The notes: generated from the letters alone by a model not told the origin. A stretch of DNA of 64,000 nucleotides from Actinomycetota bacterium (GCA_040881665.1 JBBECT010000004.1:816303-880302), one strand, 5' to 3'; shown: positions 15,331 to 23,672, counted from the stretch's first letter. Program-made: numbers and translations.

Positions 15331-15333
15331 GGT
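15328..15333 (+). promoter_or_regulatory. -10 box of pyk overlapping the upstream stop codon
   Basis: TAGGGT, whose first three bases are the stop codon of the deacetylase gene. It ends 7 nt before the pyk GTG, so pyk can be made from its own leaderless transcript. Confidence 0.45.
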
Positions 15334-15340
15334 GCGGCCC

Positions 15341-16765
15341 GTGGATCTGCGGGAGCGCCGATGCAAGCTCGTGTGCACGCTCGGTCCGGCGTCCTCGGGT
15401 GTCGAGGGTGTGCGGGCGCTCGTCCGCGCCGGGGCAGACGTGTTCCGGATCAACTTCTCCCACGGCGACGCCGCGACCCACGCGGCACTCGTCGAGGCGG
15501 TGCGCGCCGTTGACGACGAGTACGAGACCGATCTGGCCGTGCTCGTCGATCTCCCGGGTCCGAAGATCCGCCTCGGCCGGCTCGCACGAGAACCGCTGGA
15601 ACTCCTTGCGGAACAGCCGCTCGTGCTGGACCCGGAGGTCACCGTCGGCGACGCCCAGCGCGTCGCGACGACCTACCGGGGGATCGCCGGGGACCTGCGG
15701 GCCGGAGACCGGGTGCTGCTGGCCGACGGAGCGGTGGAACTCATCGTGCGGGCGATCGAGGGGCCGGTGGTTCGCTGCGAGGTCGTGCGGGGTGGGCGGA
15801 TCCGGTCGGGTGCCGGCGTGAACGTTCCCGCCGAACGACTCGGCCTTCCCGCGATCACCGACCGTGACCGGGAGGGGCTGTCGCGCGCGCTCGATCTCGG
15901 TGTGGACCTGATCGCGCAATCCTTCGTGCGCAGTGCCGACGACGTGGACGCACTCCGGGCGCTCATGGGCCACCGAGAGGTGCCGATCGTGGCGAAGATC
16001 GAGACCCGCCCGGCGATCGAGGCCGCGGCCGAGATCCTCGAGGAGGCCGACGCGATCATGGTCGCGCGCGGCGACCTGGGCGTGGAGCTGCCGATCGAGG
16101 AGATCCCCGTGCTCCAGAAGCGTCTGCTTCGCGCGGCCCGCGAGGCCGGCAGACCGGCGATCGTCGCGACCCAGATGCTCGAGTCGATGCTCCACGCGCC
16201 GCGCCCGACGCGCGCGGAGGCGACTGACGTCGCGAACGCGGTGTTCGAGGGTGCCGACGCGATCATGCTCTCGGGCGAGACCGCGATCGGCGAGCACCCG
16301 GTCGAGGCCGCAGGCGCCGCCGCCCGGATCGCGGAGGTCGCCGAGGCGAGCGCGTTCCTCGGAACCGCGCCCGCAGTGGTGCCGCGCGACGACGAAGCGC
16401 ATGGGGTGGCCGCCGCCGCATCGCGGCTCGCCGCACAGCTGACGGGCGTGACCGCGATCGCCTGCTACACGTCAACGGGTCGCACCGCCGGGCTCCTCGC
16501 TGCGGAGCGCCCCAGCGTGCCGATCGTGGCCTTCGTTCCCGACCGCGGCATCCGCCGGGCGCTCGCCCTGCGCTGGGGGGTCGTCACCCGCTCGATCGAC
16601 GTTCCCGAGGACACCGACCGCATGATCGCGGCGATGGACGCCGAGCTGCGGGCAACCGGGATCTGCGAGCGCGGCGGGCACGTCGTGATGGTGGGTTCGA
16701 TGCCGGCCGGGCGGACGACGACCAACATGCTGAAGGTGCACGAGGTCGGCGAGGACCCCGTCTAG
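15341..16765 (+). CDS. pyk: Pyruvate kinase
   Basis: 474 residues. Converts phosphoenolpyruvate and ADP to pyruvate and ATP in the cytosol. RINFSHG, DLPGPKIRLG, the VAKIETRPAI Lys, the MVARGDLGVELP metal and ATP region, and TQMLESMLHAPRPTRAEATDVANAV are all present. A full C-terminal allosteric domain follows, from about residue 345. The GTG at 15341 is preferred because the conserved N-terminus (RRCKLVCTLGPASS) follows and a -10 box lies 7 nt upstream. Its stop shares the palindrome CTAG with the stop of the convergent DUF2017 gene. Confidence 0.96.
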   Translation: MDLRERRCKLVCTLGPASSGVEGVRALVRAGADVFRINFSHGDAATHAALVEAVRAVDDEYETDLAVLVDLPGPKIRLGRLAREPLELLAEQPLVLDPEVTVGDAQRVATTYRGIAGDLRAGDRVLLADGAVELIVRAIEGPVVRCEVVRGGRIRSGAGVNVPAERLGLPAITDRDREGLSRALDLGVDLIAQSFVRSADDVDALRALMGHREVPIVAKIETRPAIEAAAEILEEADAIMVARGDLGVELPIEEIPVLQKRLLRAAREAGRPAIVATQMLESMLHAPRPTRAEATDVANAVFEGADAIMLSGETAIGEHPVEAAGAAARIAEVAEASAFLGTAPAVVPRDDEAHGVAAAASRLAAQLTGVTAIACYTSTGRTAGLLAAERPSVPIVAFVPDRGIRRALALRWGVVTRSIDVPEDTDRMIAAMDAELRATGICERGGHVVMVGSMPAGRTTTNMLKVHEVGEDPV

Positions 16766-17220
16766 ACGGGCAGTTCCTCGACCGCGGCACCGACGAGCCA
16801 GGTCAGGAATCGGTACAGCTCGAGGCTCGGCCCGCGCGGATCGTCCTCGTCGATCGGCAGCTCGTCATCCTCGGAGATCTCCAGACGCACCCCGAGGACC
16901 AGCCGAACGTCATTGAGCACCCGCATCCACGCCGCCAGCTCGTCCTCGGTCAGGCGCTCGGATGCGATCGTTCGTTCGAACGTGTCGATGTCGGCTAGCC
17001 GCGCGTCGGTGAGATCGCCCTGGGTTCGCATCGTGAACTCGGCGTCGGCGATCAGATCGTCGGGAACCGCCGAAGGGAACAGCCGTGCCAGAGCGGCGTC
17101 GCCCGGATCGGACAGGATGCCGCGGAGCTGATCGGGAAGCGTCGCGAGCGACGTCCGCTCGCGCTCGCCGAGGACCACCTTGTATTTGCCGTCGCGGGTC
17201 CGCCGGAACGGGCCGCGCAC
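16762..17220 (-). CDS. DUF2017 family protein
   Basis: 152 residues, acidic and mostly helical, with the conserved LYRFLTWLVGA-type C-terminus. DUF2017 proteins are typical of Actinomycetota and sit next to clpS, as here (one base apart). Their biochemical role is not established; the gene pairing suggests a link to ClpS-ClpCP adaptor-mediated proteolysis. The 3' end overlaps pyk by four bases (CTAG), so the two convergent genes use the same bases as stops. Confidence 0.82.
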   Translation of the reverse strand: MRGPFRRTRDGKYKVVLGERERTSLATLPDQLRGILSDPGDAALARLFPSAVPDDLIADAEFTMRTQGDLTDARLADIDTFERTIASERLTEDELAAWMRVLNDVRLVLGVRLEISEDDELPIDEDDPRGPSLELYRFLTWLVGAAVEELPV

Positions 17221-17221
17221 C

Positions 17222-17554
17222 TCAGCGATCCTTCTGCATCGTCGCCCACAGGCCGTAGGCGTGCAGGCGCGCGACGTCCCGTTCGGCCTCGTGCCGCGCG
17301 CCGCTCGACACGACGGCCTTCCCTTTCGTGTGCACGTCGAGCATCAGCTCCTCCGCCTTCGCGCGCGGATAGCCGAACAACTTCTGGAGCACCCACGTGA
17401 CGTAGACCATGAGGTTCACCGGGTCGTTCCACACGAGCACGATCCACGGAACGTCGGCCTCGATGTCCTCGTCGCCCGCCGGCCGATCGGTCTCGACGGG
17501 CGAGGGGAGCGTCTCCGGCGTGGCGGTGCCCGGCGTCGCGTTCTTCCAACGCAC
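17222..17554 (-). CDS. clpS: ATP-dependent Clp protease adaptor ClpS
   Basis: 110 residues. The core from about residue 37 ([19 protein letters not shown]) has the NDxxN-type acidic pocket that binds the N-terminal amino group of N-degron substrates, and VHTKGKAVV is the usual ClpS signature. The first 35 residues are a disordered acidic extension. ClpS delivers N-end-rule substrates to ClpA or ClpC. GTG start. It is followed by DUF2017, the normal actinobacterial pair. Confidence 0.93.
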   Translation of the reverse strand: MRWKNATPGTATPETLPSPVETDRPAGDEDIEADVPWIVLVWNDPVNLMVYVTWVLQKLFGYPRAKAEELMLDVHTKGKAVVSSGARHEAERDVARLHAYGLWATMQKDR

Positions 17555-17578
17555 CCGACTATCCTGCCAAACCCTGCA

Positions 17579-18364
17579 TCAGGGCGCCCTCGGCCGGAAC
17601 CGCCGTGCGGTCACCGTACGCACGCCCCAGCGGTACAGACGGGGCGTGAGCACGCGGAACAGCTGCAGGGAAGCGACCCAGCGCGGGATCGAGACCTCCG
17701 GCGCCCGCCCCCGGCGCGCGACGTCGACGATCAGGTCGGCGACCTCGGTCACCGGTGTCACCACCTGTCGGGGTCTCCCGGTCTGCGGGAACCCCTCGGT
17801 CGGCACGGGTCCGGGATTGACGGTGGTCACGAGCACTCCACGGGGAGCGAGTTCGTAGTGGAGCGCTTCGGAGAACGCGACGACCGCGTGCTTGGTGGCC
17901 GAGTACACGCTCGAGCCGGGCACCGCGAACCGGCCGGCGAGGGACGCGACGTTCACGACGTGGCCCCTGCCGGCGCGGAGCATCATCGGCAGAAAGGCCT
18001 TCGTCGTCCAGAACAGGCCCAGCTCGTTCACGCGGACGACGCGCTCGATCGCGTCGAAGTCGAGATCCGTGAAGGTTCCCTCGCCCGGGATGCCCGCGTT
18101 GTTGACCAGCACGTCGCAGCGTCCGAACGCCTCCTCCACGGCGGCCGCCAGCGACCGTACGTCGCTGAGGTCCGTCACGTCGCATCGCAGCGCCAACGCA
18201 CGCCCGCCACGAGCCTCGATACGGGCCGCGAGATCGTCGAGCCGTTCGGAGCGCCGAGCAGCCAGCACGACGGTCGCTCCACGCCGAGCCAGGGCGATCG
18301 CCGTCGCCTCGCCGATCCCCGCGGACGCCCCGGTGACGACCGCGATCGCTCCGTTCAGCTCCAC
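17579..18364 (-). CDS. Short-chain dehydrogenase/reductase
   Basis: 261 residues, classical SDR. TGASAGIG binds the cofactor, NNAG is the structural motif, and Ser, Tyr and Lys of the active site are in NVASLAGRF and VYSATK. AARRS at the end of beta 2 suggests NADP(H). The GTG start has GGAGG upstream at normal spacing. The start is only 36 bp from that of the divergent phosphatase-like gene, so their promoters must overlap. The C-terminal tail (about residues 215-261) is basic. The substrate cannot be deduced. Confidence 0.88.
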   Translation of the reverse strand: MELNGAIAVVTGASAGIGEATAIALARRGATVVLAARRSERLDDLAARIEARGGRALALRCDVTDLSDVRSLAAAVEEAFGRCDVLVNNAGIPGEGTFTDLDFDAIERVVRVNELGLFWTTKAFLPMMLRAGRGHVVNVASLAGRFAVPGSSVYSATKHAVVAFSEALHYELAPRGVLVTTVNPGPVPTEGFPQTGRPRQVVTPVTEVADLIVDVARRGRAPEVSIPRWVASLQLFRVLTPRLYRWGVRTVTARRFRPRAP

Positions 18365-18388
18365 AGCGTTGTTCCTCCGTTCGCTCGT

Positions 18389-18394
18389 TACGAT
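18389..18394 (+). promoter_or_regulatory. -10 box, leaderless start of the 18401 gene
   Basis: TACGAT ends 6 nt before the GTG at 18401. No ribosome site is visible, which fits a leaderless mRNA. Confidence 0.55.
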
Positions 18395-18400
18395 GGTGGT

Positions 18401-19228
18401 GTGGACATCGTCGAGGAACACGCACGCGGCCTTCCCTCGATCGACGATCGTTGGAACCCCCGACCCTACCCGCGCGCGGAGCTCGCGGCCGGGCTCGTCG
18501 ACGGCAGGGTGGTCGGCCCGGTGAGCCATCCGCTCGACAACGTCCTCGGCAACATCGGGTTGCTGAACGCGGGAGACCCCGACAAGCAGTTCGGGATGAC
18601 CGGACTCCCCGGAGCGATCGAGGACAGGCGGATCCTGGAACTCGTCGGCGAGCTCGCGGGGGTCATGCCGGACCCGGACGGGCGAACGGGCCCGGTCGAG
18701 GTCGACGCCGAGGCGGTGCTGGCGGCGTGCGACGCGGCCGCCGGGCGGCTCGGGCGAGCGGCCGAGCGGGGCGAGATGGTCGTGTTCGCGACTGGTCATC
18801 CGGTGGGGCTGATCCATCTGTACGCGGAGCTCGCTCGGGATCTCGCGGGAAGGGGCGTCAAGATCCTGCAGCCGGCCGACGGTTCCACGTGGCAGGAGGG
18901 GGATCGCGCGCACCGATGGCAGCTGCGCTACCTGTCCGGGGTCGCGATCCTCACCGACGAGGTCACCCCGAAGCACACGCACAGCGGCGAGCCGATGCGC
19001 CGCATGCTCGAGGACATCCGTCCGGATCTCGTCGTAGCCGACCACGGATTCGCAGGAGCCGCGATCGAGGCCGGCATCGATGCGGTTTCGGTCGCTGACG
19101 TGAACGATCCCGCGCTGATCGTGGCCCGGGCCCTCGGCCGAACCGAGCACGTGATCGTGATGGACGACAACGTCGCCTCGGACGCCTACTGGCCCTGCTA
19201 CCAGTCGATCGCCGCCCGGCTGGGCTGA
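18401..19228 (+). CDS. Phosphatase-family protein (PF15698 type)
   Basis: 275 residues. It follows the pattern of an actinobacterial family annotated as phosphatase: FATGHPVGLIHLY, HTHSGEPMRRML, PDLVVADHGFAGAAIEAGID, ADVNDPALI and the acidic DDNV near the end. The His and Asp residues in these motifs could bind a metal. The biochemical activity of the family is not well established. No Shine-Dalgarno is visible; the -10 box 6 nt upstream suggests leaderless translation. It is followed by a Clp1-like kinase, so a nucleic-acid or nucleotide end-processing pair is possible, but this is inference from neighbourhood only. Confidence 0.75.
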   Translation: MDIVEEHARGLPSIDDRWNPRPYPRAELAAGLVDGRVVGPVSHPLDNVLGNIGLLNAGDPDKQFGMTGLPGAIEDRRILELVGELAGVMPDPDGRTGPVEVDAEAVLAACDAAAGRLGRAAERGEMVVFATGHPVGLIHLYAELARDLAGRGVKILQPADGSTWQEGDRAHRWQLRYLSGVAILTDEVTPKHTHSGEPMRRMLEDIRPDLVVADHGFAGAAIEAGIDAVSVADVNDPALIVARALGRTEHVIVMDDNVASDAYWPCYQSIAARLG

Positions 19229-19287
19229 CGCGCCGCCGTCCTCGCCCCCCGCACCACCGGTGTCCGGGCCGCGGCAACCCACCCCGA

Positions 19288-19293
19288 TAGGAT
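19288..19293 (+). promoter_or_regulatory. -10 box, leaderless start of the Clp1-like gene
   Basis: TAGGAT ends 6 nt before the GTG at 19300. Confidence 0.55.
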
Positions 19294-19299
19294 GCGCCG

Positions 19300-20190
19300 G
19301 TGAACGCGTACGAGGCAGTGGTGACGAGCGCAGTCCGGGAGCACCGGACCGTGATGTTCCTCGGCGGGCTCGATTCGGGCAAGAGCACGCTGGCCCGTGC
19401 GCTGCTGGCCGCCGCACTCGACGCCGGCCGCACATGCGCCTACCTCGACGCGGACCTGGGCCAGTCTTCGGTCGGACCTCCCGCGACCGTGGGGCTGAAG
19501 TACGTGCGCTCGCGCGACGATCTCGTCTCGGGCCGTCTGGGGGAGGCGGACGCGCTCGCGTTCGGCGGGTCGATCTCTCCGCAGGGGCACGTGCTCCCGC
19601 TGGTCACCGGGAGCGCCCGCCTGCTGCAGACCGCCCGCGAGGCGGGCGTCGACTTCGTGGCCGTCGACACGAGCGGGCTCGTCTCGGGTATCCACGGGCA
19701 GTTGCTCAAGTACCACAAGATGGAGATGCTCCAGCCCGACCTCGTAGTGGGACTCCAGCGCGGCGAGGAGCTCGGACCCCTGCTCGGGATCGCTCAGCGC
19801 TTCTTCGCGACCGAGGTCGTGGCGTTGGGGATCCATCCGGGGGTCGTGCCCACGTCGGTCGAGCAGCGGTCCGAGCACCGCGAGGCCGCGATGCGCCGCT
19901 ACTTCTCCGGTGAGCTGCATCGATTCCGGGTCAAGCCCACGGTGTTCCTGCCCGCGCTCCCGCCCCTGTTCGATCTGGCCCAGCTCGACCGCCTGCTGGT
20001 CGGATGCTCGGACGGTGCCGGCTCCTACCTGGGGATCGGCTACCTCGAGCACGTGCCCGAAGACGGAGGGCTCCGGCTGATCTCGCCCGTGGCAGACGCT
20101 CCCAAGGCCCTTAGACTGGGGTCCGTTCGCCTGGAGGACAACTACCGCGCGAGGCGCGTCGACCTCCGGAACCTGTTCGGAACCGAATGA
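19300..20190 (+). CDS. Clp1/Grc3-like P-loop kinase (putative polynucleotide 5'-hydroxyl kinase)
   Basis: 296 residues. The Walker A is GGLDSGKST near residue 25, followed by the Clp1/Grc3-style DADLGQSS, and by VDTSGLVSGIHGQLLKYH, which matches the TxG-W-type lid motif region of Clp1 P-loop proteins. In eukaryotes and archaea this family phosphorylates RNA or DNA 5' ends; bacterial members are little studied. A C-terminal domain (about 205-296) shows no motif I recognise. The gene looks leaderless, with a -10 box 6 nt before the GTG. It precedes the ribosomal protein bS22 gene by 10 nt and follows the phosphatase-like gene. Confidence 0.72.
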   Translation: MNAYEAVVTSAVREHRTVMFLGGLDSGKSTLARALLAAALDAGRTCAYLDADLGQSSVGPPATVGLKYVRSRDDLVSGRLGEADALAFGGSISPQGHVLPLVTGSARLLQTAREAGVDFVAVDTSGLVSGIHGQLLKYHKMEMLQPDLVVGLQRGEELGPLLGIAQRFFATEVVALGIHPGVVPTSVEQRSEHREAAMRRYFSGELHRFRVKPTVFLPALPPLFDLAQLDRLLVGCSDGAGSYLGIGYLEHVPEDGGLRLISPVADAPKALRLGSVRLEDNYRARRVDLRNLFGTE

Positions 20191-20200
20191 AGGGATCAGT

Positions 20201-20302
20201 GTGCCGTCGCTCGTCAAGAAACGCCGCAAGAAGATGCGGAAGAAGAAGCACAAGAAGCTCCTGAAGAAGACCCGCTGGCAGCGGCGTCAGCTCGGCAAGT
20301 AG
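20201..20302 (+). CDS. Small ribosomal subunit protein bS22 (AURKAIP1/COX24-type, 33 aa)
   Basis: 33 codons from GTG to TAG, with AAGGGA upstream. The peptide begins MPSLVKKRRKKM and ends RWQRRQLGK, nearly residue for residue the mycobacterial 33-residue protein found in the small ribosomal subunit as bS22. It binds rRNA and is specific to Actinomycetota. In Mycobacterium tuberculosis it is near proC; here it follows the Clp1-like gene instead. Such small genes are easily missed by gene callers. Confidence 0.85.
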   Translation: MPSLVKKRRKKMRKKKHKKLLKKTRWQRRQLGK

Positions 20303-20312
20303 CGAGACACTC

Positions 20313-21104
20313 GTGGCTCCTCGCGCCGTCGCCTCGGCGTTCACAGTCCTCGCCCTCTGTCTGATCTCGGGCGCAGGCTGCGGGGGGTCGGACAACCCCG
20401 TTCCCGATCTCTCGGGGTCGCGCGTGGTCGGTTTCCGGGCTCCCGAGGCCTCGGGGGATGACGCGGCGCGGACCGTTCGGCTCGAGGGCCGGATCTTCGG
20501 CGCGCCGGGGACGGTGCCGCGCCCGGGGGTCGTGCTCGTGCACACGCTGCCCGGGGACCAGCGGGCCTGGTTCGACCTCGCCGAGACCCTGGCCGACGAG
20601 GGCGCCCTCGTGCTCACGTTCGACCTCCGCGGGGTCTGCCCGGGCGGCGACGGAGGGTGTTCCGCCGGAACGCAGGACCCGGCGTCCGCACCCACGGACC
20701 TGCTCGCGGCGATCGCGTTCCTCCGTGACGAGGGAGCGTCGGAGGTCTCGGTGGTGGGCGCCGGCATCGGTGGCACGGCCGCCCTGATCGCCGCATCGAC
20801 TCTCGAGTCCGGCGCGGACGTTCCCGCGATCGTGACGCTCTCCGCCCCGCCGCAGTCGGGCGATCTCGTCGTGGAGGATGCGATGCTCCAGACCCAGACC
20901 GCGAAGCTGCTGATCGCGGGAACGGGGGACGAGGCCGCGGGTGAGGCGGCACAGGAGTTGTACGGGATCGCCACACCGCCCAAGCGCGTCGAGATCGTTC
21001 CTTCCGACGGACAGGGCACCGAACTCCTCGAGAGCGCGCGTGGGGCCGAGGTCGAGCGACAGATCGTGCTGTGGCTCCAGCAGCACGCGTCGTTGCCCAC
21101 CTGA
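20313..21104 (+). CDS. Exported alpha/beta-hydrolase-fold lipoprotein lacking the usual nucleophile
   Basis: 263 residues. A signal peptide ends near the Cys of GAGCGGS, a loose lipobox, so it is probably a lipoprotein. The fold is clear from GVVLVHTLPGDQRAW, LTFDLRG and the strand-turn-helix VVGAGIGGTAAL. That turn normally reads GxSxGG; the Ser is Gly here, so the usual nucleophile is missing. It may bind rather than hydrolyse its ligand, or use another residue. The GTG start is 10 nt after the bS22 stop, so it may be in that operon. Confidence 0.65.
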   Translation: MAPRAVASAFTVLALCLISGAGCGGSDNPVPDLSGSRVVGFRAPEASGDDAARTVRLEGRIFGAPGTVPRPGVVLVHTLPGDQRAWFDLAETLADEGALVLTFDLRGVCPGGDGGCSAGTQDPASAPTDLLAAIAFLRDEGASEVSVVGAGIGGTAALIAASTLESGADVPAIVTLSAPPQSGDLVVEDAMLQTQTAKLLIAGTGDEAAGEAAQELYGIATPPKRVEIVPSDGQGTELLESARGAEVERQIVLWLQQHASLPT

Positions 21105-21113
21105 CGCGCCCGG

Positions 21114-21278
21114 CTAGGGCGAGGCGGACGGTGTCGCGGTGAGCGTCGGTAGGTCCCCGGCCTCTCGAGGTCCCGGCAGCGGGGTGCGATCCTGCGACGC
21201 GAGTGCGATCTGATAGATCGCGGCGCCGGTGAGGATGACGAACAGCACGATGAGCGTGATCAACGTTCCGCGTCGCAC
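21114..21278 (-). CDS. Small single-pass membrane protein (54 aa)
   Basis: A minus-strand frame of 54 codons. It begins with GTG, then two Arg and a hydrophobic helix (TLITLIVLFVILTGAAIY), followed by a short Pro-, Thr- and Ser-rich outer tail. TAGCCT (21286-21291) ends 7 nt upstream of the GTG, so a leaderless transcript is likely. The membrane segment with flanking positive residues and its own promoter make it credible. Function unknown. It lies between the lipoprotein and the membrane protein at 21339 and is antisense to neither. Confidence 0.55.
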   Translation of the reverse strand: MRRGTLITLIVLFVILTGAAIYQIALASQDRTPLPGPREAGDLPTLTATPSASP

Positions 21279-21285
21279 GGGCGAC

Positions 21286-21291
21286 AGGCTA
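21286..21291 (-). promoter_or_regulatory. -10 box, leaderless start of the small membrane protein
   Basis: TAGCCT on the minus strand, 7 nt from the GTG at 21278. Confidence 0.4.
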
Positions 21292-21324
21292 GCAGCGACG
21301 TCCGGCGTGAGGACCCGAGCCCAC

Positions 21325-21330
21325 TATGCT
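21325..21330 (+). promoter_or_regulatory. -10 box for the 21339 membrane protein
   Basis: TATGCT ends 8 nt before the ATG, consistent with a leaderless or near-leaderless mRNA. Confidence 0.45.
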
Positions 21331-21338
21331 GCTGCGCT

Positions 21339-22046
21339 ATGTGGGTGTTCCCGTTGCTGGGCACCGTCGTCTCCCTCGTGTTCGCCCTGCTGCTCGCGCG
21401 GCAGTTCGTCCGTCGTCGCCGGCCGTACCAGGCGCTGTGGGCGGTCGCGCTGCTGCTGTACGCGGCGGCCTCGCTGGCGCTGACGATCGGCGCCGTGAGC
21501 GGATGGACCGCTGACGCCTACCGAGTCTTCTGGCTCTTCGGCGCCGTGCTCACCGTCCCGTACCTGGCCGCGGGCGAGGCGTTCCTGCTCGTGCGCCGTG
21601 AGTGGTTGCGGACCGGCTCGTTCCTGGTCCTCGTGTTCGTGACCGCCTATGCGATCAACCGGTTGCGCGTGGCGGTCCCCGACGAGAGCGCCCTCGAGGT
21701 GGATCTACCGCGCGGGGTGGACGTGTTCGCCGCCGACGGCGGCGTGCTCGTGCTCGCCCGTCTGTGCAGCTACGTGGGGTTCGGTGTCCTGCTCGCGGGC
21801 ACGCTCTGGTCGGCCTGGTCGATGCGAGGCGATCCGCTCCTGCGACCGCGGTTCGTCGGCACGCTCGCGATCGCGATCGGCGCGACGATCGTCGCGGCCG
21901 GGTCGGCGTTCGCGGCCACGGGCAACCTCGCCGGGTTCTCCCTCATGAACATGCTGGGGGTGGGCGTGATGTTCTGGGGCTTCCTGCGAACGAGTGATCC
22001 GATGCGCCGGGGCGTGCGAACCACCCCCGGACCGCCTCGGACCTAG
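21339..22046 (+). CDS. Multi-pass membrane protein of unknown function
   Basis: 235 residues with about six or seven hydrophobic helices, starting at the first residue (MWVFPLLGTVVSLVFALLL). A basic RRRRPYQ loop follows helix 1, and a soluble loop lies at about residues 110-135. No family motif is recognised. The ATG is preceded by a -10 box rather than a ribosome site. It is probably monocistronic: the next gene starts 143 nt on with its own ribosome site. Confidence 0.65.
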   Translation: MWVFPLLGTVVSLVFALLLARQFVRRRRPYQALWAVALLLYAAASLALTIGAVSGWTADAYRVFWLFGAVLTVPYLAAGEAFLLVRREWLRTGSFLVLVFVTAYAINRLRVAVPDESALEVDLPRGVDVFAADGGVLVLARLCSYVGFGVLLAGTLWSAWSMRGDPLLRPRFVGTLAIAIGATIVAAGSAFAATGNLAGFSLMNMLGVGVMFWGFLRTSDPMRRGVRTTPGPPRT

Positions 22047-22188
22047 GCCGAGGAGCACCGACGACTGGGGTGAACGTGGTCCCGCCGCACGGGCGGCGGG
22101 ACGTGTCGGGTTCCCCCGCGGTCCTTCGCTGCACCGCTGCACGCACCCGCGTGCGACGTCCACCCGCCAACCCGAAGGAGGGTTCGCT

Positions 22189-23580
22189 GTGCGCTGGAGC
22201 CTGAAGAAACGCGCGCTCGCGGCCGCCGCGACGATGACGGTGGGAGCCGGCCTGCTCGCAGGACTGGCACCGACCGCCGGCGTCGCGTCGAGTCACCGAG
22301 AGGCGCCGTTGATCTCGGCCGATCCACAGGCCGACACGACGGACGTGTACGCGTTCGTCAGTCCCGACGACGACACGAAGGTCACGCTGATCGCGTCGTG
22401 GCTGCCGTTCGAGGAGCCGGCTGGTGGGCCGAACTTCTACTCGTTCGCCGAGGGCACGAACTACGACATCCACATCGACAACGACGGCGACGCGAAGGCG
22501 GAAGTCACCTACCGCTGGAAGTTCACCGATCACCGTCGCGGTGGGGGGAACTCGTTCCTGTACGCGAACGGGCCCGTCACCACGCTGGATGACGAGAACC
22601 TGTTGCAGTACCAGACCTACGATCTGAGGCGGCTCGTCCCGGGCAGCTCGCCGAAGACCATGGTCGACGATGCGATCGTCGTGCCGAGCAACGTCGGCGA
22701 AGCGACGATGCCCGATTTCGAGTCGCTGTCCGACGACGGGACCACCGCGTTCGGAGGGAGCAAGAGCTGGGCCGGGCAGTCCGACGACCCGTTCTTTCTC
22801 GACCTTCGCGTGTTCGACCTGTTGTACGGCGGCGATCTCAGCGAGGTCGGTGACGACACGCTGGCGGGCTTCAACGTGCAGACCGCCGCGCTGCAGGTCC
22901 CGAAGGGCCGGATCGCACGCGGTGGCGATGCCGATGCGAACCCGATCGTCGGGATCTGGAGCACCGTGTCGCGCAGGAGCATGACGGTCAACAAGCCGAA
23001 CGGGTCGCAGGTCCGCAACGGCGAGGTCGTTCAGGTCTCCCGTCTCGGGATGCCACTGGTGAACGAGGTCGTGATCCCCGTGAAGCTCAAGGATCGCTTC
23101 AACGCGTCCAAGCCGAGCGGTGACGGCCAGTTCCTCAGCTACGTGAACGACCCGGAGCTGCCCCGTCTGTTGAACGCCGTGTACGGCCTCGACATCCCGG
23201 ACTCGGATCCGGGAACGCCCGGGGTGCAGCGTGAGGATCTGATCTCGGTGTTCCTCACCGGTGTCGACGGGCTGAACCAGCCCTCCGGCGTCACCGCGAG
23301 CGAGATGCTGCGGCTGAACATGTCGATCGATCCGTGTGGCTCGGGCTGCAGCACGCTCGGGGTCATCGGCGGCGACACCGCGGGATTCCCGAACGGTCGT
23401 CGGTTGGACGACGACATCATCGACATCTCGCTGCAGGTGGTCGAGGGCGAGCTGATCGGCAGCCCGAACGACCTGGGCGATGCCGTCGACCAGAACGACG
23501 TGCCGTTCGAGTCCTCGTTCCCCTACGTGGGCTACGCGCACGCCGGCTCGCTGGACGACCCGCACACGGTCGCTCCGTAA
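22189..23580 (+). CDS. DUF4331 family exported protein
   Basis: 463 residues. The signal peptide is KKRALAAAATMTVGAGLLAG, and the mature part begins with SHREAPLISADPQADTTDVYAF, the hallmark of DUF4331. Further family features are the NYDIHIDNDGD segment and the NTxGRRxDDDI-like LDDDIIDISLQVVEG near the end. AAGGAGGG is 7 nt from the GTG start. The family is exported and of unknown function. It often neighbours TPR and NicO-type transporter genes, as here, which hints at a shared metal-related or envelope role. A long C tract separates it from the TPR gene. Confidence 0.88.
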   Translation: MRWSLKKRALAAAATMTVGAGLLAGLAPTAGVASSHREAPLISADPQADTTDVYAFVSPDDDTKVTLIASWLPFEEPAGGPNFYSFAEGTNYDIHIDNDGDAKAEVTYRWKFTDHRRGGGNSFLYANGPVTTLDDENLLQYQTYDLRRLVPGSSPKTMVDDAIVVPSNVGEATMPDFESLSDDGTTAFGGSKSWAGQSDDPFFLDLRVFDLLYGGDLSEVGDDTLAGFNVQTAALQVPKGRIARGGDADANPIVGIWSTVSRRSMTVNKPNGSQVRNGEVVQVSRLGMPLVNEVVIPVKLKDRFNASKPSGDGQFLSYVNDPELPRLLNAVYGLDIPDSDPGTPGVQREDLISVFLTGVDGLNQPSGVTASEMLRLNMSIDPCGSGCSTLGVIGGDTAGFPNGRRLDDDIIDISLQVVEGELIGSPNDLGDAVDQNDVPFESSFPYVGYAHAGSLDDPHTVAP

Positions 23581-23628
23581 CACGCACATCGAGAACCGGT
23601 ACCGCCCCCCCGGGCCCGCCCCGCCACG

Positions 23629-23672
<44 letters not shown>

